From Hippopus hippopus (taxonomy: Eukaryota > Mollusca > Bivalvia > Cardiida > Cardiidae): 64,000 nt of DNA. The notes beneath the pieces were generated by a model. The model made no database searches and was not told where the DNA came from. It saw only the letters and a list, made by a program, of their open reading frames with translations. The position numbers and the translations under genes were made by a program. Shown piece after piece: positions 32,451 to 41,869 of the stretch; the first letter of the stretch is position 1; each line of letters begins with the position of its first letter. The stretch lies in contig OX328097.1 in assembly GCA_946811185.2 (NCBI GenBank), forward strand, positions 10,052,252 to 10,116,251, given 5' to 3'.

Positions 32451-32884
32451 GCACATCAAAAGTTGTGTTACTTTAAAATTTAGAAAATTCTTGAGAATGA
32501 GACTAAGAATATTCTTAAGAATGGTTGGTATATAAACCCAGGTAAATTTGAATGAAATTGATGAAATCCTTCCAAGGTATGGAAAGTATTGCTGGAAATG
32601 GAGCAAACACTTGTAATAAGCACTAGCTGCTTTCCCACAATGCTTTTAAAAGCTGTCTTCTTTTATTCTTAAGGTCTTTGGGCGAAAGTTTTGGGTAAAC
32701 TTAAACTGGAAAGCAGTGAGATAAGGACAGGACAGGCTATTGTGTCATATTGAAGCATGTAAAAGTTTTGATGTTTGAAATACTTAAACTTGGCATCTCA
32801 AGCACACATTACATTTATGAATTTTATGGTCTTTATTCTAGACTGATAATGTTGTTGGGGTTTATTTATTGCTTCAAGGGTTAA

Positions 32885-33040
32885 AGCTTGTAATCTCATT
32901 TTTGTGAGTTTTTATCTCTATGTTGTCCCTATGTTGTTGGTGCTTATTCAAATTGTCTCACTGAGACATGTCTAATGAATATCAACAACATAGGTGTCAA
33001 AGATTTAATTAATGTTGTAAGAACGAGATTATCATACTCC
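32885..33040. repeat. Family F palindrome
   Basis: CCTATGTTGTTGGTGCTTAT with TCAAATTGTCTCA folds on TGAGACATGTCTAATGAATA then TCAACAACATAGG; outer AATCTC/GAGATT extends the fold. It looks like an isolated MITE without a clear boundary. Confidence 0.6.
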
Positions 33041-33060
33041 AAGATATCTGGAAACTTATC

Positions 33061-33284
33061 ATTAGCCCTTTATCACAGAGTCCAGAATATTAATAACCTT
33101 GAAAGAGAAGGCTACTGAAAACATTGTGGGAAAAGGGGAAAATACTGGTAACTAGCATTTTCTCCTTTCCCCACTATGTTTTCTACCCTTTTAAAGATAA
33201 TTTCTACCAGTTGAGACAGATTTCATTTGTCGTCTGCAATGCTTACATTTCAGAGAAATCCAGAATGTTGTTGTTTGGTATTAA
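33061..33284 (-). mobile_element. TTAA-A MITE
   Basis: ATTAGCCCTTTATCACAGAG to GTTGTTTGGTATTAA. Its final TTAA (33281-33284) is shared with the next copy. Confidence 0.85.
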
Positions 33285-33506
33285 CTCTACCAAACAGCAA
33301 AATTGTTCACTTGTCCAAATTGAAAGCATTTTCAGAGGGCAATTTGATGTGGCTTAAATGATGGAATTTGTTTTTAAAAGGGTAGAAAACCTTGTGGGAA
33401 AGAGAGAAAATGCTGGTTACAAGCATTTTCTCTTTTTCCCTCAAGGTTTTCAAAAGGCTTTTTCCTAAGGGTATTCAGACTCTTGAGTTGTGTGGTAAAG
33501 TATTAA
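33281..33506 (+). mobile_element. TTAA-A MITE sharing its 5' TTAA
   Basis: TTAACTCTACCAAACAGCAA to GTGTGGTAAAGTATTAA. Tail-to-tail with the preceding copy: both left-type ends meet at one TTAA. Confidence 0.9.
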
Positions 33507-33682
33507 AAGGTAAAGATAGGAGTTTGGTCCAGAAACACAACAGACATCAAGCCCTGACATGGATGCCTGATCACAAGAATATGATATACATGCATCAATT
33601 ATAGTGGTGCCATACTTAGAACCCGGGGTACTTTGATCCTGTTTAGATAGGTACCCTGTCAGAACCTCAAGTTCTTTGATCC

Positions 33683-33909
33683 TGATAACTCTTTACAAGT
33701 GTACAAGGTTTAAGAACATCCATAATTGAAAGCAAATGACAAATTATTTATGGCTGAAATGATGGGATTTGTTTAATGGAAGGATAGAAAACATTGTGGA
33801 AAAAAGGAGAAAATGCTGGTTACCAGCATTTTCTCCTTTTCCTACAATGTTTTCAAAAACCTTCTACCTAAAGGTCCTATAAAAAACAGGATCACTTTGT
33901 GAAGGGTAA
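33683..33909 (+). mobile_element. TTAA-A MITE, ends worn
   Basis: ATAACTCTTTACAAGTGTAC to GTGAAGGGTAAA. The hairpin is perfect. Confidence 0.75.
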
Positions 33910-34026
33910 AAATCTTGTACCATGTCAATGATAATAGGCATTGCAGGAAATCATACATAACCTGTGACTGTTTAACCTTGACCTTACCACATGCAAGCAG
34001 TTGGAACTGAACCCTCCAAGAGCATC

Positions 34027-34252
34027 TTAACTCTTTACCAAACAACATTTTGGACTAGTCCAAATTGAAAGCATTTGCAGATGACAAAATAAATGTGATT
34101 CAAAAATTGAAATTTAATTTGGGAAGGGTAGAAAATTTTGTGGGAAAAGGAGAAAATGCTGGTTACCAGCATTTTCTCCTTTTCCTACAATGTTATTAAA
34201 AGCTTTCTTTTTCAGGGTCGTTAAAAGTAGGGATTGTGTGGTATAGAGTTAA
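34027..34252 (+). mobile_element. TTAA-A MITE
   Basis: TTAACTCTTTACCAAACAAC to GTGGTATAGAGTTAA, first of a dense run of A copies that continues to 35494. Confidence 0.95.
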
Positions 34253-34271
34253 GCATCAAAGTTTTCTTCGT

Positions 34272-34494
34272 AAGTCTTTACCAAACGACAAACTTTAATC
34301 TTGTCCAATTCGAAAGCATATGCAGACGAGAAATTAAATGTTTCTCAAATGATGGAATTTGTGATTGCAAGGGTAGAAAACATTGTGGGAAAAGAAGAAA
34401 ATGCTGGTTACCAGCATTTTCTCCTTTTACCATATTGTTTTAAAAAGCTTTCATCCTTGGGGTCATTAAAACTGGTAGTGTAGGGTAAAGGTTT
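34272..34494 (+). mobile_element. TTAA-A MITE
   Basis: The left end is worn (GTAAGTCTTTACCAAACGAC); the right end is GGGTAAAGGTTTA. Confidence 0.8.
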
Positions 34495-34495
34495 A

Positions 34496-34706
34496 TCTCT
34501 GTACCAAACAACAAAATCTTGGACTAAATTTCAAAGGATTTGCAGGCAACAATCTATGTGTAGCTCATATTGATAATTTCTGTCTTTGAAATGGAGAAAA
34601 CATTGTGAGAAAAGGGAAAAAAAAATGCTGGTTACCAACACAATGTTACAGAACCTGTCTTCTTCAGAGTCGTTAAAAAACTTGGGATTGTGTGGTAAAG
34701 GGTTAA
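34496..34706 (+). mobile_element. TTAA-A MITE with shortened hairpin
   Basis: CTGTACCAAACAACAAAATC to GTGTGGTAAAGGGTTAA. The return arm is nearly all deleted (GGTTACCAACACAATG). Confidence 0.8.
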
Positions 34707-34932
34707 CTCTTTACCACACAATCCTGACTTTTAACGACCCTGAGAAAGAAGCCTTTTGAAAACATTGTGGGAAAAGGAGAAAATGCTGGTTACCAGCATT
34801 TTCTCCTTTTACCACAATGTTTTCTACCCTTGCCAAACCAATTTTCAATTTTTCAGTCACATTTATTTTGTCGTTTGCAAATGTTTTCAATTTGGACTGG
34901 TCTATAATTTTGTCATTTTGGTAAAGAGTTAA
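34703..34932 (-). mobile_element. TTAA-A MITE sharing its TTAA
   Basis: TTAACTCTTTACCACACAATC to TTTTGGTAAAGAGTTAA. Two right-type ends meet at 34703-34706. Confidence 0.95.
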
Positions 34933-34953
34933 AGGAAAAGCTTACTTTGCCAG

Positions 34954-35045
34954 TTAACTCCTTACCAGAAGACAAAACTTTAGACCTGTCCAAATTCAAA
35001 GCATTTGTTGTTGACAAATTACATGTGGCTCGTTAAGACAATTTT
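34954..35045 (+). mobile_element. TTAA-A left arm only
   Basis: TTAACTCCTTACCAGAAGAC to GTGGCTCGTTAAGACAATTT. It stops before the hairpin. Confidence 0.7.
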
Positions 35046-35054
35046 CAGGCATAC

Positions 35055-35269
35055 CTCTAACTCTATGCCAAACAACAAAATTTTAGACTGGTCCAAATTG
35101 AAAGCATTTGCAGACAACAAATTAAATATTGTTAAAACAGTCTGATTTGTCTTTGATGGGATAGAAAAAATTGTAGTTTACCAGCATTTTCTCCTTTTCT
35201 GACAATGTTTTCAAAAAGCTCTCTTGCTCAGGGTCCTTCAAACAAAGGATTGTATGATAAAAGGGTTAA
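35055..35269 (+). mobile_element. TTAA-A MITE
   Basis: CTAACTCTATGCCAAACAAC to ATAAAAGGGTTAA. The first hairpin arm is deleted, the mirror image of the defect at 27053. Confidence 0.85.
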
Positions 35270-35494
35270 CCGTTTACCAGACCACAAATTTTCTGCCTTG
35301 TCCAAATTGAAAGCATTTGCAGATGACAATATCAATGTGGCTCAAATGGTGCAATTTTTCTTTGATAGGGTAGAAAACATTGTGGGAAAAGGAGAAAATG
35401 CTGGTTACCAGCATTTTCTCCTTTTCCCACAATGTTTTCAAAAGGCTTCTTTCCCAAGGTTGTGAAAAGTCGGCATTGTGTGGTAAAGGATTAA
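35266..35494 (+). mobile_element. TTAA-A MITE sharing its 5' TTAA
   Basis: TTAACCGTTTACCAGACCAC to GTGTGGTAAAGGATTAA. The palindrome is perfect. Confidence 0.95.
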
Positions 35495-35609
35495 GTAGTA
35501 TGTAATACGGATACAAAAGAAGAAATACTGATAGCAATGAAAAAATTATCTGATGACTGATATGGAAAGCTAGCCATTGCTCCTTTTCCCGCAGCCTTTT
35601 CAAACCTGT

Positions 35610-35793
35610 TTTTAAAAGCTTTTGCAGAAGAAAAATCAAAGTGACTCAACAATTGGAATTTATCTTCAAAGGGTAGAAAACATTGTGAGAAAAGAAAAAA
35701 GTGGTTACCAGCATTTGCTCTTTTTCCCGTAATGTTTTAAAAAGCCTTTCAACCACAAGTTCCATGAAATTCAGGACTGTTTGGAAAGAGTTG
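35610..35793 (+). mobile_element. TTAA-A MITE, 5'-truncated
   Basis: TTTTAAAAGCTTTTGCAGAA start; hairpin shortened (AAAAGTGGTTACCAGC); right end TTTGGAAAGAGTTG. Confidence 0.7.
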
Positions 35794-36116
35794 CTTAGGA
35801 ATGTAAAAAGTTGCATTTGTATTGTAATTGGCAAAAATCAACTACATCATTTTTAATTTCAATTAGGTAAACAATTGTGTTACCATGGAAACACTGAGGT
35901 AAAACTCTATGTTTGTGAAATTAGTTGCCAATAGACCTGCTGTTGTTTGTACTTTCCAAATAACAACTGCTCAATCAGTTAAACACTGAGCTTGGAATTC
36001 TGGGGTTGCAAGTTAGAATCTTTCTTTTACTGTGAAAATGCTTTCCAATGGAGGTCTTTGTGACAGGACTGGTGTCTACTTTCCCTCCTAGTACTAAACA
36101 TTTTACCATGCGACTT

Positions 36117-36338
36117 TGTAAACTCTTCACCAGACGACAAAATTTCAGACTGGTCCAAATTGGAAGCAGATTACAGATGACAAAATGTTTTTCAAATGAT
36201 GGCAGTTGTCTGAAAGAGTTGAAAACATTGTGGGCAAGGAGAAAATGCTGGTTACCAGCATTTTCTGACTTTTCCTACAATGTTTTCAAACACCTTTCTC
36301 AGGGTCCTTAAAAGTTGAGATTGTCATCGTAAACGGTA
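36117..36338 (+). mobile_element. TTAA-A MITE, ends worn
   Basis: GTAAACTCTTCACCAGACGAC to CATCGTAAACGGTAA. One hairpin arm has lost part of the GGGAAAAGG segment. Confidence 0.75.
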
Positions 36339-36402
36339 ATATGAGAAAGCAGTTTTTGGTTTGGACAGAATTTTTTGTATAATCCATATAGAGTACAGAC
36401 AA

Positions 36403-36478
36403 AGGGTGCTTAGATAGGTGCACTTGGTGGTGTTATAAAATGGTCGGCATTAAACACCAGGCAATCATGAATATTGTT
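36403..36478 (+). mobile_element. SINE tail fragment
   Basis: TAGATAGGTGCACTTGGTGG, then GTCGGCATTAAACACCAGGC and AATCATG: the 3' end of the SINE in + orientation. A worn tRNA-like start (CTCAATCAGTTAAACACTG) lies upstream at about 35970. Confidence 0.65.
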
Positions 36479-36479
36479 C

Positions 36480-36709
36480 TTAACCCTTTACTAAACGACA
36501 AAATTTTTAGCCTTGTCCAAATTGAAAGCATTTGCAGACGACAATTTCAGTGTGGCTCAAATGGTGCATTCTCTCTTTCAAAAGGTCGAAAACATCATGG
36601 GAAAAGGAGAAAATGCTGGTTACCAGCATTTTCTCCTTTTCACACATTGTTTTCAAAAGGCTTCTTTCCCAGGGTTGTTTAAAGTCAACATTGTGCGGTA
36701 AAGGGTTAT
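36480..36709 (+). mobile_element. TTAA-A MITE
   Basis: TTAACCCTTTACTAAACGAC to GTGCGGTAAAGGGTTAT. Confidence 0.9.
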
Positions 36710-36782
36710 ATCCTAGACTTCAAAATGTGGATCAACCAAAAATTCTCACAAATGTAGATCAACCAAAATCTCTCACAATATT

Positions 36783-36950
36783 TAGACTTGTCTAAAAATT
36801 CAAATCAGTGGCAGAAAACAGTAATAATGGCTCAGATGTTAGGATTTCTCATGAAAATAGGGAAAATGTAGTTGGAAAAGAAGGAACTGCAGGTTACCAG
36901 TAATTCCTCCATTTCCCACAATGTTTTCAAAAGCTTTCTCCATCAAGAAT
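36783..36950 (+). mobile_element. TTAA-A MITE, degraded
   Basis: TTAGACTTGTCTAAAAATTC, hairpin GGAACTGCAGGTTACCAGTA, then CCACAATGTTTTCAAAAGC. The right end is replaced by the next copy. Confidence 0.6.
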
Positions 36951-37399
36951 TTAACTCTTTACTACTCAACACAATTTTAAAAGTTGAAATTGAAAGCAGC
37001 TGCAGAAAAAAATTGAATATGCCTCAAACAATAAGATTTGTCTTAACTCTATACTACACAAACCCATGCTTTAACAACCTTGTGAAAGAGGCATTTTGTA
37101 AACATTGTGGAAAAAGGAGAAAATGGTGGTAACCAACATTTTCTCCTTTTAACACAAGTTTTGTTTTCCCTGTTTTGCCAATTACCATCATTTAGCAAAA
37201 TCCAATTTGTAGTCTGCAAGTGCTTGCAATTTGGACATGTCTACAATTGAACTGTATAGAAAAGAGTTAAAATGGATAGGAAACATTGTAGGACAAGAAG
37301 AAAATACTGGTCACCAGCATTTTCTACCTTTTCCTACGGTGTTTTCAAAAGCTTTCTTCCTCAGGGTCATTATGACTGGCACTTGTGTGGTAGAGTTAA
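36951..37399 (+). mobile_element. TTAA-A MITE split precisely by an A MITE
   Basis: Left part 36951-37046 and right part 37267-37399 rejoin at one TTAA within the consensus GATTTGTCTT...GGATAGGAAACATTG. Outer ends are TTAACTCTTTACTACTCAAC and GTGTGGTAGAGTTAA. Confidence 0.9.
37043..37270 (-). mobile_element. TTAA-A MITE nested in 36951-37399
   Basis: TTAACTCTATACTACACAAAC to AGAAAAGAGTTAA with TTAA on both sides, a clean proof of the TTAA target duplication. Confidence 0.9.
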
Positions 37400-37714
37400 A
37401 GTGCCATCCACCATGTTATGTCGGTCTGCCAGAGTACTGATGTCAAAATAACCTAACAAGAAATTTACCTGCCAGTTTAGAGTAAAATCCCTGTAATTTG
37501 ATAATACCCCCTGAAATAAATTGGCAGCAGCTAACTTGGAATGTATCCTTAAAACTTTGGACAACCCCATGAAAAAAAAAAATTTGTACATGAAATTTAG
37601 GGGAAACATTGTGAAAATAAGAGAATATTTTGATGAAAAGGAATTTCTGTTGTGTTACTACGTATCTGTATGCTGTCTGAACACATTACAAAATTTTCTG
37701 CCAGAGCAGATTTG

Positions 37715-38145
37715 TTGATCCTTCACCACAAAATCTGGTATTTTAATAGACCTGAGAAATATGCTTTTGGAAACATTTTGAGAAGAGATTCCCCTTTTCC
37801 CAAAATGTTTTTAACCCTTTAACTCTTTACCAAATGACAAAATTTTAGACTTGTCTGAATTAAAAGCATTTACAGATGACATATTAAAAGTGGATCAAAT
37901 GGCTGAATTTATCTTTGATAGAGTAGAAAATATTGTGGGAAAAGGAGAAAATGCTGAATACCAGCATTTTCTCCTTTTCACACAATGTTTCCAAAAGGCT
38001 TCTTTCCAAGGGTCGTTAAAACTTCAGATTGTTTGAGAAAGGACTAAGAGACCAGTTTTGTCATTTGAACCCTGGGTTTGTTGTCTGCAATAGCTTTTAA
38101 AAAAATTGGCCAAGTCAAAAACTATGTTGTTTGGTATAGAGTTAA
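37715..38145 (-). mobile_element. TTAA-A MITE split by an A MITE
   Basis: Left part 37715-37818 (CCTTCACCACAAAATCTGGT, shortened hairpin). The right part resumes ACCAGTTTTGTCATTTGAAC and ends TTGGTATAGAGTTAA. Confidence 0.75.
37819..38046 (+). mobile_element. TTAA-A MITE nested in 37715-38145
   Basis: TTAACTCTTTACCAAATGAC to TTGAGAAAGGACTAA. The hairpin centre is GCTGAATACCAGC. Confidence 0.85.
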
Positions 38146-38324
38146 CCATCATCATTGCAAGAGACTAAGTTTTAGTGCCCTGAAGCCATTATTTTCAGTA
38201 AAACTTATGAATATTCATTCTCTATAAATTGCAGAATCTAAAGTGTTCCTTCAAAACATTTTTGTGTGCTTTGGATTGAAGGATGCTGATAGGGTCAACC
38301 CCTGGTCATACTTGCTTACTTGGT

Positions 38325-38420
38325 ATACAGCAATTTCTCCTTTTAACGCAATGTTTTCTTCCCTTTCTCAAACATACTCCATTTCTTGGGACAAATCCAA
38401 AATTTTGTCTTCTACTGAGT
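38325..38420 (-). mobile_element. TTAA-A fragment
   Basis: ATTTCTCCTTTTAACGCAAT, GTTTTCTTCCC, GACAAATCCAAAATTTTGTC: the second half only. Confidence 0.5.
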
Positions 38421-39094
38421 ATAATAAGTATGAAAGTGAAAAAAAAAAGCACTTACCCTAGTTTCTGAATATCCACAATGCTTTTGCCAAATTGTTGTCT
38501 CATAAAACACTGATAAAATCCTTTTTATAAATCAAGATGGAACATATCCTAATATAAGTATGCTTTTTGTCACATTTCACAACATTTACTACATTTTGTT
38601 TTTTTAAAGAAGTATTTCTTTAACGGAGCAATTATCACTTTACACAAAATGGACCAGAGAAAACTCTTGAAGTTTGTATCCAGGTTCCAGATAGATTCCA
38701 GCGCTTTGCCTTCTGTAAAATCCAGTCCTGTCTACCTGGAAAAATATAGATAAATTAAGATTGGTAAAATTCTACCTGGAAATAGCTACATGTTACTGCA
38801 AGCTTCCAGCTTACCTGGGAATGAGGTGAGCAAGTTGGTGGCATCTGGGATCAAGGTAGGAATGCAGCTCTTCAAACTGGAAGTTCAGAATTTCATGGAA
38901 AAATACATGTTTGTTTCATTGGTATTGAAGAAAATTATGTAAGAGTTCAACATCGGGATTTGACATAAAAGAGAAGGCAGAATATGCTGTAGTAGGCATA
39001 TGTTGTTCTTGGCATATATTGTAATAATTGGTAGTTTTCCAATAAGCAAATATTTGAACTGTAGAGGCTTATGTATTATTACTTTTTGAAAATT
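38421..39094. other. Spacer, no gene recognised
   Basis: Unique AT-rich sequence. GATGGAACATATCCTAATAT and similar stretches carry no long frame. Confidence 0.4.
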
Positions 39095-39302
39095 TTAATC
39101 TTTTTCCAAACGACCCCATGTTTTCATGACGCTGGGGAAGAGGACCTATGAAAACAATGTGGGGAAAGCAGAAAGTGGTGGTAACCAGCTCAGTGTATTC
39201 TACCATTTTAAAGACCGTCTAGTCATTTGAGCAACATTTAATTTATCATCTGCAAATGCTTTCATTTTGGACAAGACTAAAACTATGTCATCCAATACAG
39301 GA
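39095..39302 (-). mobile_element. TTAA-A MITE lacking return arm
   Basis: TTAATCTTTTTCCAAACGAC to GTCATCCAATACAGG. The hairpin second arm is lost after GGTAACCAGC. Confidence 0.7.
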
Positions 39303-39371
39303 ATGAAGTAGAATTCCAGTCAGTCTCTGCATAAGTCTGAGCTTTTACTAACAACTGGATGTTGTTATTAC

Positions 39372-39650
39372 TACAATTGAGCCATGCTCTGGGAAAAGGA
39401 GGCTTATTGCATCTCTGTAATGCATTACACCAAGCAAGACATCACATAATTAGGTATCCATAATATCCATTTAGTCTGACAATTGACTTGATAATTATGG
39501 AGGTAGAACAGTTCTTGGACATGTATAAAATTTAGTTAACAAAAAATATTGACCTGTGTCAGCCAGCGCTGACTGTGTAGGATGACATGGGTCAATACTT
39601 TTTGAAGATGCATTAATCCCCCTTTTCACAGAGTGTGACTCATCTGGATA
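39372..39650. mobile_element. Family D palindromic MITE
   Basis: TTGAGCCATGCTCTGGGAAA at the left; CCCCCTTTTCACAGAGTGTG at the right. The internal sequence GACCTGTGTCAGCCAGCGCT matches the family's second palindrome. Confidence 0.75.
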
Positions 39651-39744
39651 GTGACAGCATAGATACAAGGTAAACAGGCTGATTCTTTCCTGTCCGATCT
39701 GGATATCAGTGGTGTTCAAAGCCAATTTTGACACTGTGTCCTCA

Positions 39745-39897
39745 TGTATGTTCTAGATTTCACAAGTACTAAGCTAAGGCTCTGAAGTGACTTGCCCTAG
39801 GACACTCCCATGAAAATTTTCAGTGCATCAAGTGAGGATCAAACCTGCAGCCTTCAGGTCGCATGTCTTACACCTTACCGCTAAACCGCCCAGGATC
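39745..39897 (-). mobile_element. tRNA-type SINE, second family
   Basis: In reverse it reads GGCGGTTTAGCGGTAAGGTG (A box), then GCAGGTTTGATCCTCACTTG (B box), then a body with CCTAGGGCAAGTCACTTC. A relative sits inside the piggyBac element at 59050. Confidence 0.65.
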
Positions 39898-40009
39898 CCA
39901 TAAAGTATTAGATAGGGCCAAGGATGTTATAAGTTTCTCAGCTTTACTATGGGAAATGAGGCGGGAAGATTTGATATGTAATATCCCTTAGGATGCCAAA
40001 CATAATTAT

Positions 40010-40090
40010 AAGCACTTTTTCAGACAGTGTAGATTAAGATCAGTCTGCAAGGGATGTGCAGTCTGATCTTTGCCTTACACCTTGCAATAT
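40010..40090 (+). mobile_element. TTAA-B fragment
   Basis: CAGACAGTGTAGATTAAGAT and GTGCAGTCTGATCTTTGCCT; both ends are gone. Confidence 0.5.
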
Positions 40091-40396
40091 GTTGTCAAAA
40101 ATTGTCAGATTGCCAGATTTTTGGATCTCTGTTTTAGGGACTATGAATACTCATTTTGCTTTTCTTTTTCATGGCAGCTTAATTTGGCTTTATTTTATGA
40201 GGTTGCAAAAGGAAAAAAAAACAACAGTTTATGAGAGTTATGTTTTTATGTGGTTTCAAATATATTTTCATCACACCTATTATGGCAATAAATCAATAGT
40301 CGACTTGGTGGGAAATGAAACAGCCAGTCTACAATTTGGGGCTTCAGTTGTCAAGTTTTTTGAATAAGTTCAATCCTTTACAATAGAATCACATTG
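40091..40396. other. Spacer, no gene recognised
   Basis: A 103-residue frame (40056-40367) starts inside the B fragment and shows no recognisable domain, so I leave it uncalled. Confidence 0.35.
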
Positions 40397-40625
40397 TTAA
40401 CTTTCTATAAAACGACAAAATTCTAGACTGGTCCAAATTGAAACCATTTGCAGATGACAAATTCAAGATGGCTCAAACGCTGGAATTTGTCCTTCATAGA
40501 GTAGAAAACATTGTGGGAAAAGGAGAAAATGCTGGTTACCAGCATTTCCTCCTTTTTCCACAATGTTTCTAAAAGGCTTCTTTCCAAGGGTCGTTAAAAC
40601 CCGGGATTGTTTGGTAAAAGGTTAA
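40397..40625 (+). mobile_element. TTAA-A MITE, near-consensus
   Basis: TTAACTTTCTATAAAACGAC to TTGGTAAAAGGTTAA, 229 bp. Confidence 0.95.
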
Positions 40626-40629
40626 ACGA

Positions 40630-40812
40630 CTGAAGACAGGGTTTTCAGGCCACTGTGGGAAAACGAGAAAATGCTGATGACAGTTTCTCCTTATCCTACA
40701 ATGTTTTCTGCCCTTTCTAAGACAAATTACATCATTCTAACAATATTTGATTTGTGGCCATGTAATGCGTTGAATTTGGACAAGTCCAAAATTTTGTCTT
40801 TGGGACAGGGTG
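40630..40812 (-). mobile_element. TTAA-A MITE, worn
   Basis: GACAGGGTTTTCAGGCCACT, shortened hairpin (GAGAAAATGCTGATGACAG), GACAAGTCCAAAATTTTGTC near the end. Confidence 0.65.
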
Positions 40813-40877
40813 AAGCAATGATATCATTTGTCCCAGATTTGATGCCAATGCCTAAGATGGTTGCCTAACCCTTTTCT

Positions 40878-41171
40878 GAGTCCAGATAGCTCAGTCAGTA
40901 GAGTACAGGACTTGAGAACAGGGGGTTGCTGGTTTGATCCCTGGCTCGGCCAGTTTCTTTCCAAGGGTGATAATCATTGCGACGATTTATTCCTCTCTCA
41001 TGGCTGACCATTGTTTCCATGATGGCTCCGTGACACAGCAGTTAGTGGCTTGGAAAGATTATTGTGTGTAGTACTGGTAAAAGAAACTCCAGGAAAGCAT
41101 GGATAGGTGCACTGGCCGGGGCGATGTAACTGAAATAATGTTGAAAACGGCATTAAACACCATACAATCAT
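40878..41171 (+). mobile_element. tRNA-derived SINE, full length
   Basis: Head with A box TAGCTCAGTCAGTAGAG and B box GGTTTGATCCC; body GGCTTGGAAAGATTATTGTG; end TGTTGAAAACGGCATTAAAC then ACCATACAATCA. About 290 bp. The best-preserved copy here for defining the family. Confidence 0.85.
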
Positions 41172-41173
41172 AA

Positions 41174-41389
41174 TGGTTTACCCTTCACCAAATGCTCCCA
41201 TAATCTAACAACACTAAGGAAGGAGGCCTTAGAAAACATTCTGGGGAGAAAATGTTCTGGTAGCCACCATTTTCTCTCTGTCCCACAATGTTCTCTACTT
41301 CTTCAGAGATCTGGCACAACTGATTTATTGTTTGCATATTCTGTTTGTAAAGCCAAATCTAAAATTTTGTTTTCTGCAATGATTTAAAC
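41174..41389 (-). mobile_element. Degraded TTAA-A MITE
   Basis: TTTACCCTTCACCAAATGCT to TTTTCTGCAATGATTTAA. The hairpin is worn (GTTCTGGTAGCCACC). Confidence 0.65.
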
Positions 41390-41759
41390 TAATTACATTG
41401 GGAAAGAAGCTTGCTGCAGCTGACTTTCAAAACATGTCATGATACCGCTACCCCACCACCTCACCCCAGTTGTATTGGGTATAATGGAACTCGGGATTGT
41501 TAAACAAAGGGTTAACTCTTCCCATACCATTGATGGGGTCCGCGACACTTCGTTGAAAAGTACGTTTGTCAAAAAACGATCCCTAACCCTGACCCTTACC
41601 CAGACCCAGACGAATTGTGGCTCAAATCTTCCTCCAAGACAGAGCTTTTAATGAAATAAATCTAGGAATTGAGCAATGGGTATTTTAAAACACACATGGG
41701 TTTCGACAGAACGCCCTTTCGACGAAATGTCGTGCACCGCCATTGATGACACCAGAAGC
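41390..41759. other. Spacer with one A end fragment
   Basis: ACTCGGGATTGTTAAACAAA then GGGTTAA at about 41489-41514 is an orphan right end of TTAA-A. The rest is unexplained. Confidence 0.4.
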
Positions 41760-41825
41760 TTTTATGGACAGTGTAGATAGACTGCACAGAATGAGCAGTC
41801 TGATCTACACTGCCCACTACTTTAT
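41760..41825 (+). mobile_element. TTAA-B fragment
   Basis: GGACAGTGTAGATAGACTGC and GCAGTCTGATCTACACTGCC: a shortened palindrome. Confidence 0.55.
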
Positions 41826-41869
41826 TCTAGGTTATGACCAGAGTGATTCTTTATCTTGCAGTAAAAGAG

